DNA of 64,000 nt from Brevundimonas intermedia. GTDB taxonomy: Bacteria > Pseudomonadota > Alphaproteobacteria > Caulobacterales > Caulobacteraceae. The notes under the pieces are model-generated. The model was not told the DNA's origin. It saw only the letters and a program-made list of their open reading frames with translations, and made no database searches. The stretch is from the NCBI RefSeq assembly GCF_027922165.1, contig NZ_BSFD01000003.1, positions 130,727 to 194,726 of the forward strand. The letters run 5' to 3'. Position 1 is the stretch's first letter. The number at the start of each line of letters is the position of its first letter. Of this stretch, positions 35,205-43,367 are shown piece by piece. Position numbers and translations under genes: made by a program.

Positions 35205-36911
35205 TTATCGCGCCGGCGTCATCTCCGTCGCCGGACAATCGGCCACAGCGAACCCGTTCAGGTCGATGCAACGCCCTTCAACCTTGGGCGACGCCACCCC
35301 CATGACATGCGCCAGGGTCGGGGCGATGTCGATGGTGCGGATGGGCAGGAACCGCTCCTCGCCGGTCGCGCCGGGCCACCAGAACAGGATCGGCACGCGG
35401 CGATCATACTCCCACGGCGTGCCATGCCCGGCCAGGGTCGAGCCGACCCGCCCGCCCATCGTGACGTTCTGCGCCCAGGCGAACTGGATGTCCGGCGACC
35501 GTTCCGGGACGGTCGACAGGCGCATCCGCTCGCGCAGGCTCATCATCTCCGGTTGGCGGCTGTCTGGCAGGGGCTCCGCCAGCAGCCGGTCGCGGGTCTC
35601 GGCGAAGGCCACGTCCGGCAGGGCGCGCAGCATCTCGACCGCCGCCTCGGCCACCTGGGTCCGCAGCGGCTCGGGCAAGGACCGATGCTGGGCGTCGGCG
35701 ACCATCAGGCCGCTGCCCCCGACCTGAAGAGGGTCGGCGCTCAGATTGAACCGGGCCTTCAGCGCGTCGTTCACGCCCTGGATCGCGGCCAGATCGGCGC
35801 GGCGCGCATGCGGATAGCCGTGATCGTGCAGGCGTTCGACGAAGTCCGATCCCCCATGGTCCGCCGTCAGCACCACCAGGGCGCCGCCCGGAACCTGGGC
35901 CAACCGGTCCAGAAACGCGCCCAGGGCCGCGTCCAGCCGCAGCATCTGCTCGCACATCTCCGGCCCCTGGGTGCCGTACATGTGGCCGATCCGGTCCGTC
36001 GCCGACAAGCTGACGCCCAGCATGTCGGTCGCCGCCCCCTGCCCCAGCTTCTGGCTGTCCAGCAGATATTCGGCGGCCTTCAGCGTCTGTTCGTCCAGCA
36101 GGGGCGAGGTGTCGAACTTCAGCCCCGCCGGCGGCAGGGTCGAGTGGAAGGTCTGGCCGCGAATGGTCCAGTCGCCGGCCAGCGCCCGGCACTGGTTGTG
36201 GGCATAGTCCCAGGCGACCGGCGTCGCCGCCGCCCACGCCCGGAACCCGCTGTTGAACGCATTGACCGGCGCCAGCTTGGCCTGCGCCGTCTCGCCCGGT
36301 TCGACATAGGTGGTCAGGCCGAAGCCTTCGGTGAACCAGAAGGCCTGGCCCTGATGGCCGGCCAGATTGATCGCGCCCCGATCCTTGCCTGAGACCGCGA
36401 AGACCTTGCTCTGGGGGCTGACGGCTTTCAGCCAGTCGCCCAGGGTCGTGGCGCGCAGCTGTTCCGGCCCGACCGGACCGTTGTCCACGTCGTCACGACC
36501 GTTCGCCAGATGGTTGGCGGGCGCCGCCAGGCAATAGACCTCCTTGCCGGTCTTTCCGTCGATCCAGTCGTTGGCCGGAATGCCGGTCTCGGTCGGGTGC
36601 ATGCCGGTCAGAACCGTCGAATGGCCGGGGCAGGTCTCGGTGAGGCCGTGGGTCTGATAGCCGTTGATCGACACCAGTCCCTGATCCGCCATCCGCCGCA
36701 GGCCGCCGGTGTAGCGGCCGCGATACTGGTCGAACAGATTGGCGCTGAACTGGTCCACCACGATGGTCACGATCAGCTTGGGCGGCGTCAGGGCCGCGCG
36801 CGCAGTCTGCGGAGCGGCCGCCTGCAGCGCCCCAGTGTGGGCCATGGCCGGGACGGCGGCTCCCATCGAAAGGGCGGCCAGGGCCGCAACCATGGTGCGC
36901 GACAAGGACAT
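35205..36911 (-). CDS. Secreted alkaline phosphatase, PafA-like
   Basis: A 568-residue exported phosphomonoesterase. The signal peptide ends around VPAMAHTG (about 25). The metal site is IVTIVVDQFSANLF with the nucleophile threonine in TETCPGHSTVLTG. TADHGGSDFVERLHDHGYPH and LAGHGTPWEYDRRVPILFW supply the remaining metal ligands. Threonine rather than serine as nucleophile is typical of the PafA group, which is constitutive and not tightly phosphate-regulated. It would release phosphate from organic esters in the periplasm. Confidence 0.88.
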   Translation of the reverse strand: MSLSRTMVAALAALSMGAAVPAMAHTGALQAAAPQTARAALTPPKLIVTIVVDQFSANLFDQYRGRYTGGLRRMADQGLVSINGYQTHGLTETCPGHSTVLTGMHPTETGIPANDWIDGKTGKEVYCLAAPANHLANGRDDVDNGPVGPEQLRATTLGDWLKAVSPQSKVFAVSGKDRGAINLAGHQGQAFWFTEGFGLTTYVEPGETAQAKLAPVNAFNSGFRAWAAATPVAWDYAHNQCRALAGDWTIRGQTFHSTLPPAGLKFDTSPLLDEQTLKAAEYLLDSQKLGQGAATDMLGVSLSATDRIGHMYGTQGPEMCEQMLRLDAALGAFLDRLAQVPGGALVVLTADHGGSDFVERLHDHGYPHARRADLAAIQGVNDALKARFNLSADPLQVGGSGLMVADAQHRSLPEPLRTQVAEAAVEMLRALPDVAFAETRDRLLAEPLPDSRQPEMMSLRERMRLSTVPERSPDIQFAWAQNVTMGGRVGSTLAGHGTPWEYDRRVPILFWWPGATGEERFLPIRTIDIAPTLAHVMGVASPKVEGRCIDLNGFAVADCPATEMTPAR

Positions 36912-36987
36912 GAGCTTACTCCGATATTCAGGCAGGCGCTCTAAGGGCCGGCGATGGCAATCGCGTGACAGCCGGCCGGTCGAACGG

Positions 36988-37932
36988 TCAGTGGGCGGGC
37001 GTGGACCGCAGACGCCCCAGTTGATGAACCAGCAGGGCGATGACCCCGCCCACGATCACGCCGATGACGGCTGACCCGAACGCCGTCACCCCCCAGCTGA
37101 CCACGCCGTGAAGAGGCCCAGTCGCCGCCCCGACCGCATGGGCCAGCTGCTCCAGCGGCTCCGCCGGCCAGTGCAGCCCCAGCGTATGGGTTCCGTGCAC
37201 CAGAATGCCGCCGCCGACCCACAGCATCGCCGCCGTGCCGATGACCGACAGGGCGTCCATCACCACCGGCATGCCCTTGACCAGGCCGCGACCGAGAGCA
37301 CGCACCGCACCATTGGGGCGCTCGGCCAGATGCAGGCCGATGTCGTCCATCTTCACGATCAGGCCGACGACGCCGTAGACGGCGACCGTCATGGCGACGC
37401 CGACCACCACCAGGATCGCCGCCTGGGTCACGATAGGCTGGTCGGCGACATCAGCCAGGGCGATGGCCATGATCTCGGCCGACAGGATCAGGTCGGTTCG
37501 CACAGCCCCGGCCACCGTCGCCTTTTCCAGCGACGCAGGATCGCCCTCGGCGGCGGCCTCTTCTTCGTGGCCGGCGTGCCCAAAGGCCTCCATCAGCTTC
37601 TCGGCGCCCTCGAAACACAGATAGGCCCCGCCGCACATCAGGATCGGGGTGATAGCCCAGGGGGCGAAAGCGCTCAGCAGCAGCGCCGCCGGCAGGATCA
37701 GCAGCAGCTTGTTACGGAAAGACCCCAGGGCGATCTTGCCGATGATCGGCAGTTCGCGGCTGGGCGACAGACCGGTGACATAGCGCGGCGTCACCGCCGC
37801 ATCGTCCACCACCACCCCTGCGGCCTTGGTGGAGGCCTTGCCCGCCGCCATCCCGACATCGTCGATCGACGCCGCCGCCATCTTGGCGATCCCCGCCACA
37901 TCGTCGAGCAGGGCGATCAGACCGGAAGGCAT
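36988..37932 (-). CDS. DUF808 family membrane protein
   Basis: A 314-residue inner-membrane protein resembling E. coli YedI. It begins MPSGLIALLDDVAGIAKMAA, a strongly conserved start in the family, and has about seven hydrophobic helices. DDAAVTPRYVTGL and LPIIGKIALGSFRNKLL are further conserved stretches. The ATG at 37932 was chosen over an upstream start for that reason. Its biochemical function is unknown. Confidence 0.88.
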   Translation of the reverse strand: MPSGLIALLDDVAGIAKMAAASIDDVGMAAGKASTKAAGVVVDDAAVTPRYVTGLSPSRELPIIGKIALGSFRNKLLLILPAALLLSAFAPWAITPILMCGGAYLCFEGAEKLMEAFGHAGHEEEAAAEGDPASLEKATVAGAVRTDLILSAEIMAIALADVADQPIVTQAAILVVVGVAMTVAVYGVVGLIVKMDDIGLHLAERPNGAVRALGRGLVKGMPVVMDALSVIGTAAMLWVGGGILVHGTHTLGLHWPAEPLEQLAHAVGAATGPLHGVVSWGVTAFGSAVIGVIVGGVIALLVHQLGRLRSTPAH

Positions 37933-38022
37933 GCGAGAATCCCCAGATTGCGCCGCGACACGCGGCCGCACCCCGCCTAGGGCGCGACGCGGGATTTGTC
38001 GAGCGCCTCCACAAACGGACGA

Positions 38023-38050
38023 AAGCCCCGCCGGCGGACCGGCGGGGCTT
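38023..38050. terminator. Intrinsic terminator-type hairpin after OmpW
   Basis: AAGCCCCGCCGG (38023-38034) and CCGGCGGGGCTT (38039-38050) form a perfect 12-bp stem with a four-base loop. It lies just beyond the ompW stop. The T tract on the - strand is short, so termination strength is uncertain. Confidence 0.75.
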
Positions 38051-38082
38051 CCATTTCGAACGCATTTCCGATGTCGATTTTC

Positions 38083-38745
38083 TTAGAACTTACGGCCCAC
38101 CCCCACGGAAACGACCCACGGGTCCAGATCCACATCACTCTTCAGAGCGCCGTTGTTGACGTCGGCGTCGGTGTTGAACCAGACCTTCTTGACGTCCACA
38201 TTCAGGCTCCACGGCCCCTGGATGCCGACATCGGCGCCCGCCTGCAGGGCGTAGCCGAAGCCGTCGTCCAGATCGACGGTGAAGCCGTTCTTGTCCTCGC
38301 CGCTGTAGAACAGCATGTAGTTGATCCCCGCGCCGACATAGGGGCTGAACCGGCCCTCGGTCAGCGGGCGATATTGCAGGGTCACGATCGGCGGCACGAC
38401 CCAGGTCTCGTGCACGGCGACGTCAGTCGTTCCGCCCTGGGCGCGGATCTCATGCTTGGTCGTGCCCAGGATCGCCTCGACCGCAAAATGGTCGGTCAGG
38501 AAATAAGTGAAGCCCAGGGTCGGCATGACGCTGTCGCCCACATCAACCTTCAGGCCGGAATCGACGCCGGCGGCGGTGGTGATGGCGTTGTCGGCGTCGG
38601 AGAAGACGTCGGTCACACGGCCGGTGATGATCCAGTCGCCCTTCTTGGGCATTTCCCAGGCGGCGGTTTGCGCCAGAGCCGGTGCAGCAAAAGCGGCGGC
38701 GGCGACGGCCGAGAGGATCAGGGTTTTCAGTTTCATCTTGCTCAT
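38083..38745 (-). CDS. ompW: OmpW family outer-membrane protein
   Basis: A 220-residue eight-stranded barrel. The signal peptide ends at AAPALAQTAA (about residue 25). GDWIITGRVTDVFSD opens the mature part. PTLGFTYFLTDHFAVEAILG, PPIVTLQYRP and SPYVGAGINYMLFY are hallmark OmpW stretches, and the last residue is Phe as required for barrel assembly. The ATG at 38745 is favoured; ATG at 38736 is an alternative. A TTGGACA/TGTCCAA palindrome lies 108 bases upstream. OmpW proteins are linked to small hydrophobic molecules and to oxygen or metal stress. Confidence 0.92.
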   Translation of the reverse strand: MSKMKLKTLILSAVAAAAFAAPALAQTAAWEMPKKGDWIITGRVTDVFSDADNAITTAAGVDSGLKVDVGDSVMPTLGFTYFLTDHFAVEAILGTTKHEIRAQGGTTDVAVHETWVVPPIVTLQYRPLTEGRFSPYVGAGINYMLFYSGEDKNGFTVDLDDGFGYALQAGADVGIQGPWSLNVDVKKVWFNTDADVNNGALKSDVDLDPWVVSVGVGRKF

Positions 38746-38852
38746 CCCCGACGCCCGCTGTCGCCTCATGCGACCCGTTCCGAGCGTCTTGAAGGGGGAG
38801 ATGCGCCCCCTGCACGGGCCCGGCCTTGATCCAGCGCAAACCCATGCAGGGG

Positions 38853-38869
38853 TTGGACAATCTGTCCAA
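38853..38869. promoter_or_regulatory. Perfect heptamer inverted repeat upstream of ompW
   Basis: TTGGACA (38853-38859) and TGTCCAA (38863-38869) are perfect complements separated by ATC. The site lies just beyond the hemN stop and 108 bases before the ompW start. The same two heptamers occur again between cydA and cydD (43301-43332) with a wider spacer. Confidence 0.5.
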
Positions 38870-40264
38870 TCAGACCACGCGGGCGTGCCGCTTCTCGAGA
38901 TCGACGGCGCCCGGGTCGAAGGCGGCGCAGACCGCCCGCACGAACGGGCGACCCAGATCAGTGACCGTCACCATCGACCCGTTCACCTCGGCCAGTCCGT
39001 CCAGCTGGAACGGCAGCAACCGGGGCCAGGCCCGGTCGACTTCGCTCAAGGCTCGCCCGTGTCGTCCGGCGATCGCGGCGACATCGACGGCGAAGTCGCA
39101 CATCAGCCGTTCGATGATCTCGCCCACGAAGGCGTCGCGCGGGTCCAGCGCCACGCCCCGCGCGACCGGCAGGTCTCCGGCCTCGACGGCGGCGCGCCAT
39201 TCGCGCTCCTGCGTCAGATTTTGAACAAAGCCCTGCGGCGTACGGCTGATCGACGACGCCCCCAGCCCGATCAGCACCGGCGCCTCGTCGGTCGTATAGC
39301 CCTGGAAGTTGCGACGCAGCCGACCGGCCCGCGCGGCGGCGGCCATGGAATCGTGCGGCAGGGCGAAATGATCCAGGCCGACCGCCTGCCAGCCCTTCTG
39401 CACCAGATACCGCGCCGCCGCCTGGCTCTGGGCGAAGCGCGCCTCGGGTCCCGGCAGGTCGGCCTCGTTGATCAGCTTCTGGTGCGGCTTCATCCACGGC
39501 ACATGGGCATAGCCGAACAGAGCGATCCGGTCGGGCCGCAGCGCCGCGACCTGGGCCACGGTGGTGATCACATTCTCGACTGCCTGAAGCGGCAGGCCGT
39601 ACATCAGGTCCAGGTTCAGCGAGGTGACCCCCTGCGCCCTCAGCGCCTCGGCCGCCCATCGGATGGTCTCAAAGGATTCGGGCCGGTTCACCGCCGCCTG
39701 AACCTTGGGCGACAGGTCCTGCACGCCCAGACTGGCGCGGCTCAAACCGATCCGCCCGGCCGTCTCGACCCAGTCCTGGGTCAGGACTTCGGGGTCCAGT
39801 TCAGCGGCGATCTCGAAACAGTCGCCCAGGTCGAACCGCGCGGCCAGACCGGCGAACAGCCGCTCCAGTTCTTCGGGGGGCAGCATATTGGGCGTGCCGC
39901 CGCCCAGGTGGATCGAGCCGACCCGCACCGGGCGACCGATCCGCGACAGCACGAGGTCGGCCTCCTTCAGCAGCAGGTCGACATAGCTGCTCATCGGCGC
40001 GATCCGGTTCATCGCCCGGGTGTTGCAGCCGCAGTACCAGCACAGCCGCTTGCAGAAGGGGATGTGCAGATACAGCGACACCGCGCGGTCGAGGGGCGCG
40101 GCCGACAGCCACGCCCCCCAGTCGGCGGCCCCGACGGCGGGCGTGAACTGCGCCGCCGTCGGATAGGAGGTGTAGCGCGGCGCGTGGGCGTCGTAGCGGT
40201 CGATCAGCTCGCGAGTCGTCTTCACGCCGCCATGGAGCGCGCCGGGGGGGCTAGAGAGGGACAT
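38870..40264 (-). CDS. hemN: Oxygen-independent coproporphyrinogen III oxidase
   Basis: A 464-residue radical-SAM enzyme that decarboxylates coproporphyrinogen III when oxygen is scarce. The cluster-binding motif is HIPFCKRLCWYCGC with CxxxCxxC spacing. GSIHLGGGTPNMLP, SLGVQDLSPKVQAAVNR and DLMYGLP follow as in HemN. RRNFQGYTTD is characteristic of true HemN rather than HemW. It starts inside the cydX gene, so it belongs to the cyd operon and shares its FNR control. Confidence 0.94.
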   Translation of the reverse strand: MSLSSPPGALHGGVKTTRELIDRYDAHAPRYTSYPTAAQFTPAVGAADWGAWLSAAPLDRAVSLYLHIPFCKRLCWYCGCNTRAMNRIAPMSSYVDLLLKEADLVLSRIGRPVRVGSIHLGGGTPNMLPPEELERLFAGLAARFDLGDCFEIAAELDPEVLTQDWVETAGRIGLSRASLGVQDLSPKVQAAVNRPESFETIRWAAEALRAQGVTSLNLDLMYGLPLQAVENVITTVAQVAALRPDRIALFGYAHVPWMKPHQKLINEADLPGPEARFAQSQAAARYLVQKGWQAVGLDHFALPHDSMAAAARAGRLRRNFQGYTTDEAPVLIGLGASSISRTPQGFVQNLTQEREWRAAVEAGDLPVARGVALDPRDAFVGEIIERLMCDFAVDVAAIAGRHGRALSEVDRAWPRLLPFQLDGLAEVNGSMVTVTDLGRPFVRAVCAAFDPGAVDLEKRHARVV

Positions 40265-40397
40265 CGCCCTCTTTCGCCGCATCGACCGACAGGCCTTGGT
40301 CGCCCTCGTCGAACAGGTGGAACTCGTGCCACAGGCCGTTCAGCACGCCGAAGCCCACCGCCAGACCCAGGCCCAGTATCCAGGCGAAATACCACAT
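40251..40397 (-). CDS. cydX: Cytochrome bd oxidase small subunit CydX
   Basis: A 48-residue protein starting MWYFAWILGLGLAVGFGVLN, the hallmark of CydX/CbdX. A single membrane helix is followed by a hydrophilic tail. CydX stabilises the haem b558/b595 site of bd oxidase. It sits 19 bases after cydB, and its 3' end overlaps the hemN start by 14 bases. Its small size means ordinary gene calling may miss it. Confidence 0.9.
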   Translation of the reverse strand: MWYFAWILGLGLAVGFGVLNGLWHEFHLFDEGDQGLSVDAAKEGDVPL

Positions 40398-40416
40398 GAC
40401 TTGATGCTCCTTGCGA

Positions 40417-41565
40417 TCAGTACAGGTCGGGGTTGGTCTTGAGGGCGGCGGTCGAGGTGCGGCCCCACAGCACGGAATAGACCCAGCTGGTGTAGATCAG
40501 GACGATCGGCAGGAAGACCAGCGTGCAGACCAGCATGATGAACAGGGTCAGGTGGCTGGAGGAGGCGTTCCAGACCGTCAGGCTGGACTGCGGATCGATC
40601 GAGCTGGGCAGGATGAAGGGGAACATCGACAGGCCGACGGTCGAGATGATGCCGACGGTCGAGATCGACGAACCGCCGAAGGCCAGGGGCGCCGACCGCA
40701 GCCACATGCCCGACAGTCCAACCACCGCGCCGACGAAGCCCAGGGTGGGGGCGATCATCATCCACGGATAGCGGCCGTAGTTGTCCAGCCAGGCGCCCGA
40801 CGCGGACTCGACCGTCGTGCGCAGCGGGTTGGAGAAGCCCTGAATGTCCAGGTCGCCCGTGATCCGGTAACCGACACCGCCGTAAGCCATATAGAGTCCG
40901 CCGGCCGCGAACAGCACCAGGGCCAGGACGCCGGCGATCGTACCGTACAGACGCGCCCGCTCCAGCACCGGCCCCTTTTCGGCCTTGACCGACAGCCAGG
41001 CCGCGCCGTGCAGCACCAGCATGGCCACCGACAGCAGGCCGGCGATCAGGCTGAAGGGCGTGAACAGCCCCAGCAGATTGCCGTCGTAGAAGGAGCGCAG
41101 GTCGCTATCCAGGCGGAAGGGCGCGCCCAAGAGGACGTTGCCGACGGCCACGCCGAACACCAGGGCCGGCACGAAGCCGCCGATGAACAGGCACCAGTCC
41201 CAGAACGACCGCCACTTGGGCGACGCCCGCTTGGAGCGGTACTTGAACGACACCGGCCGCAGGATCAGGGCCGACAGGACCAGGAACATGGCCAGGTAGA
41301 AGCCCGAGAAGCTGACGGCGTAGACGAAGGGCCAGGCGGCGAAGATGGCGCCGCCGCCCAGGATGAACCACACTTGGTTGCCTTCCCAGGTCGCGCCGAC
41401 GGTGTTGATCACCATCCGGCGCTCTTCATCGGTCTTGGCGACGAAGGGCAGAAGCGAGCCGACCCCCAGGTCGAAACCGTCGGTCAGGGCGAAGCCGATC
41501 AGCAGAACCCCCAAAAGGGCCCACCAGATCAGGCGAAGGGTTGCGAAGTCGATTGGAAGATCCAT
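40417..41565 (-). CDS. cydB: Cytochrome bd ubiquinol oxidase subunit II
   Basis: A 382-residue polytopic membrane protein. MDLPIDFATLRLIWWALLGV and FALTDGFDLGVGSLLPF are conserved CydB openings; GATWEGNQVWFILGGGAIFAAWP and FPFILPSS are further family segments. It pairs with CydA in the bd-type quinol oxidase, which reduces oxygen with high affinity. It follows cydA by 27 bases and precedes cydX. Confidence 0.96.
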   Translation of the reverse strand: MDLPIDFATLRLIWWALLGVLLIGFALTDGFDLGVGSLLPFVAKTDEERRMVINTVGATWEGNQVWFILGGGAIFAAWPFVYAVSFSGFYLAMFLVLSALILRPVSFKYRSKRASPKWRSFWDWCLFIGGFVPALVFGVAVGNVLLGAPFRLDSDLRSFYDGNLLGLFTPFSLIAGLLSVAMLVLHGAAWLSVKAEKGPVLERARLYGTIAGVLALVLFAAGGLYMAYGGVGYRITGDLDIQGFSNPLRTTVESASGAWLDNYGRYPWMMIAPTLGFVGAVVGLSGMWLRSAPLAFGGSSISTVGIISTVGLSMFPFILPSSIDPQSSLTVWNASSSHLTLFIMLVCTLVFLPIVLIYTSWVYSVLWGRTSTAALKTNPDLY

Positions 41566-41592
41566 GGTCGGATGTCCTAAAATCTCTCTGGT

Positions 41593-43173
41593 TCAGGCCA
41601 CGGCGGGCGCGGCGACGGTCGTCGCGGGCGCCTCGGGGGCGGGTGCAAAGGTTTCCTGCTCGTGGAACGGCCCCTTCTTGATGGCGAACAGCATCAGCCG
41701 GACTTCGACCACGGCCAGGGCGCCGTACAGGGCGGTGAAGCCGATGATGGTCGCCCACAGCTGGGGCACGGTCAGGGACGAGGCGCCCAGGAAGGTCGGC
41801 AGCACGCCTTCCACCGCCCAGGGTTGACGCCCGAACTCGGCCAGGATCCAGCCGAACTCGATCGCGATCCACGGCAGCGGGATGGCCAGGACGGCCAGGC
41901 GCAGGAACCAGCGGGTGTCATGCTTGCGCACGGTGCACAGGAAGAAGGCGGTGGCGAAGAACAGGATCATGAACATCCCGACGCCGGCCATGATGCGGAA
42001 GCTCCAGAACAGGGCCGGCACGTTCGGCACCGTCTCCCACGCCGTCTGCTGGATCAGCTCGGGCGAGGCCAGGCGCGGATCAGCGACGTGGCGCTTCAGC
42101 AGCAGGCCATAGCCCAGGTCGCGGCGATGGGTCTCGAAGACGCCGCGGGCGACGGGATCGGCCGGGTTGGCCTTGACCTTCTCCAGGGCGTCATAGGCGA
42201 TGACGCCGGATTCGATCCGCGTCTCGGCCGTGGCGACCAGTTCGAAGATGCCCTCAACCGGCTTGTCGATGGTGCGGGTGGCGATCAGGCCCATGACCCA
42301 CGGCACATGAACGCCGTAGTGGGTCTCGCGGTCCTTCATGCTGGGGATGCCGATCAGGGTCAGACCGGCCGGCGCGGGCTCGGTGTGCCACATGGCCTCC
42401 AGCGCGGCGAGCTTCATCTTCTGGTTATCGGTCAGGGCATAGCCGGACTGGTCGCCCAGGACGACGACGGACAGCGAGGCCGCCAGGCCGAAGGCCGAGG
42501 CCACCGTCATCGACCGCTTGGCGAAGCCGACATGCTTGCCGCGCAGCAGATAGAAGGCCGAAACCCCAAGCACGAACACCGAAGCGCAGACATAGCCGGC
42601 GCTGACGGTGTGGACGAACTTGGCCTGAGCCACCGGGTTGAAGATCACGGCCATGAAGTCCGTCACTTCCATCCGCATCGAGTCGGGATTGAAGGCGGCG
42701 CCGACCGGGTTCTGCATCCAGCCGTTGGCGATCAGGATCCACACGGCCGACAGATTGGTGCCCAGGGCCACCATGAAGGTGACGAACAGGTGCGCCGACG
42801 GCTTCAGCTTTTCCCAGCCGAAGAACATCAGCCCGACGAAGGTGGCTTCAAGGAAGAAGGCCATCAGTCCTTCAATGGCCAGCGGGGCCCCGAAGATGTC
42901 GCCGACGTAGTGGCTGTAGTAGCTCCAGTTCATGCCGAACTGGAACTCCATGGTGATCCCGGTCGCGACGCCGAGCACGAAGTTGATGCCGAACAGCGTG
43001 CCCCAGAAGCGGGTGATGGTTCGCCAGATCGGCCGGCGGGTCATCACATAGATCGACTCCATGATGACCAGCATGAACGACAGCCCCAGCGTCAGGGGCA
43101 CGAACAGGAAGTGATAGAGGGCTGTCAGCGCGAACTGCAGCCTGGATAGGTCGACGACCGCGAGGTCGATCAT
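41593..43173 (-). CDS. cydA: Cytochrome bd ubiquinol oxidase subunit I
   Basis: A 526-residue subunit carrying all three haems. The first helix has LYHFLFVPLTLG with the haem ligand His. The Q-loop is long, close to E. coli CydA, and EFGRQPWAVEGVLPT is the conserved GRQPW motif. The ATG at 43173 with AGGAG upstream is chosen; the 9-residue longer form has no support. A perfect FNR-type box is 75 bases upstream. Confidence 0.96.
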   Translation of the reverse strand: MIDLAVVDLSRLQFALTALYHFLFVPLTLGLSFMLVIMESIYVMTRRPIWRTITRFWGTLFGINFVLGVATGITMEFQFGMNWSYYSHYVGDIFGAPLAIEGLMAFFLEATFVGLMFFGWEKLKPSAHLFVTFMVALGTNLSAVWILIANGWMQNPVGAAFNPDSMRMEVTDFMAVIFNPVAQAKFVHTVSAGYVCASVFVLGVSAFYLLRGKHVGFAKRSMTVASAFGLAASLSVVVLGDQSGYALTDNQKMKLAALEAMWHTEPAPAGLTLIGIPSMKDRETHYGVHVPWVMGLIATRTIDKPVEGIFELVATAETRIESGVIAYDALEKVKANPADPVARGVFETHRRDLGYGLLLKRHVADPRLASPELIQQTAWETVPNVPALFWSFRIMAGVGMFMILFFATAFFLCTVRKHDTRWFLRLAVLAIPLPWIAIEFGWILAEFGRQPWAVEGVLPTFLGASSLTVPQLWATIIGFTALYGALAVVEVRLMLFAIKKGPFHEQETFAPAPEAPATTVAAPAVA

Positions 43174-43247
43174 GGCTTGGGCTCCTAAGCCGCCGGCCAC
43201 GACGACCGACGTTTCTCCCGCCCTAGAACCAAGGCGGGGCGGTCGCC

Positions 43248-43261
43248 TTGATTTCGATCAA
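43248..43261. promoter_or_regulatory. Perfect FNR/FixK box between cydA and cydD
   Basis: TTGATTTCGATCAA is an exact match to the TTGAT-N4-ATCAA consensus of FNR/FixK proteins. It lies 75 bases before the cydA ATG and 107 before the cydD ATG, in the region shared by both divergent operons. The Fnr homologue encoded at 46855-47592 is the obvious candidate to bind it. Confidence 0.85.
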
Positions 43262-43300
43262 AGCCCTGTTGCACGGTCGGTCGTAGTGGACTGATCGTCC

Positions 43301-43332
43301 TTGGACATTTCGCCCAACGACGGTTTGTCCAA
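43301..43332. promoter_or_regulatory. Spaced heptamer inverted repeat upstream of cydD
   Basis: TTGGACA (43301-43307) and TGTCCAA (43326-43332) are perfect complements with 18 bases between, ending 35 bases before the cydD ATG. The identical heptamer pair stands upstream of ompW with a 3-base spacer. A shared regulator is possible but unproven. Confidence 0.4.
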
Positions 43333-43367
43333 TGGCTTTCGGGGCGTCCCGAGGCTGGAGTGTTCGA

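Noticed and set aside
33652..36392. Two long + strand frames opposite pyk and the phosphatase gene
   Set aside because: Composition is typical of shadow frames, and both sense genes have complete catalytic motifs.
38507..40399. 630-codon + strand frame opposite ompW and hemN
   Set aside because: It runs through parts of both sense genes and has no domain; hemN and ompW are certain.
41662..43149. 495-codon + strand frame opposite cydA
   Set aside because: It is an antisense shadow of a conserved polytopic membrane protein.
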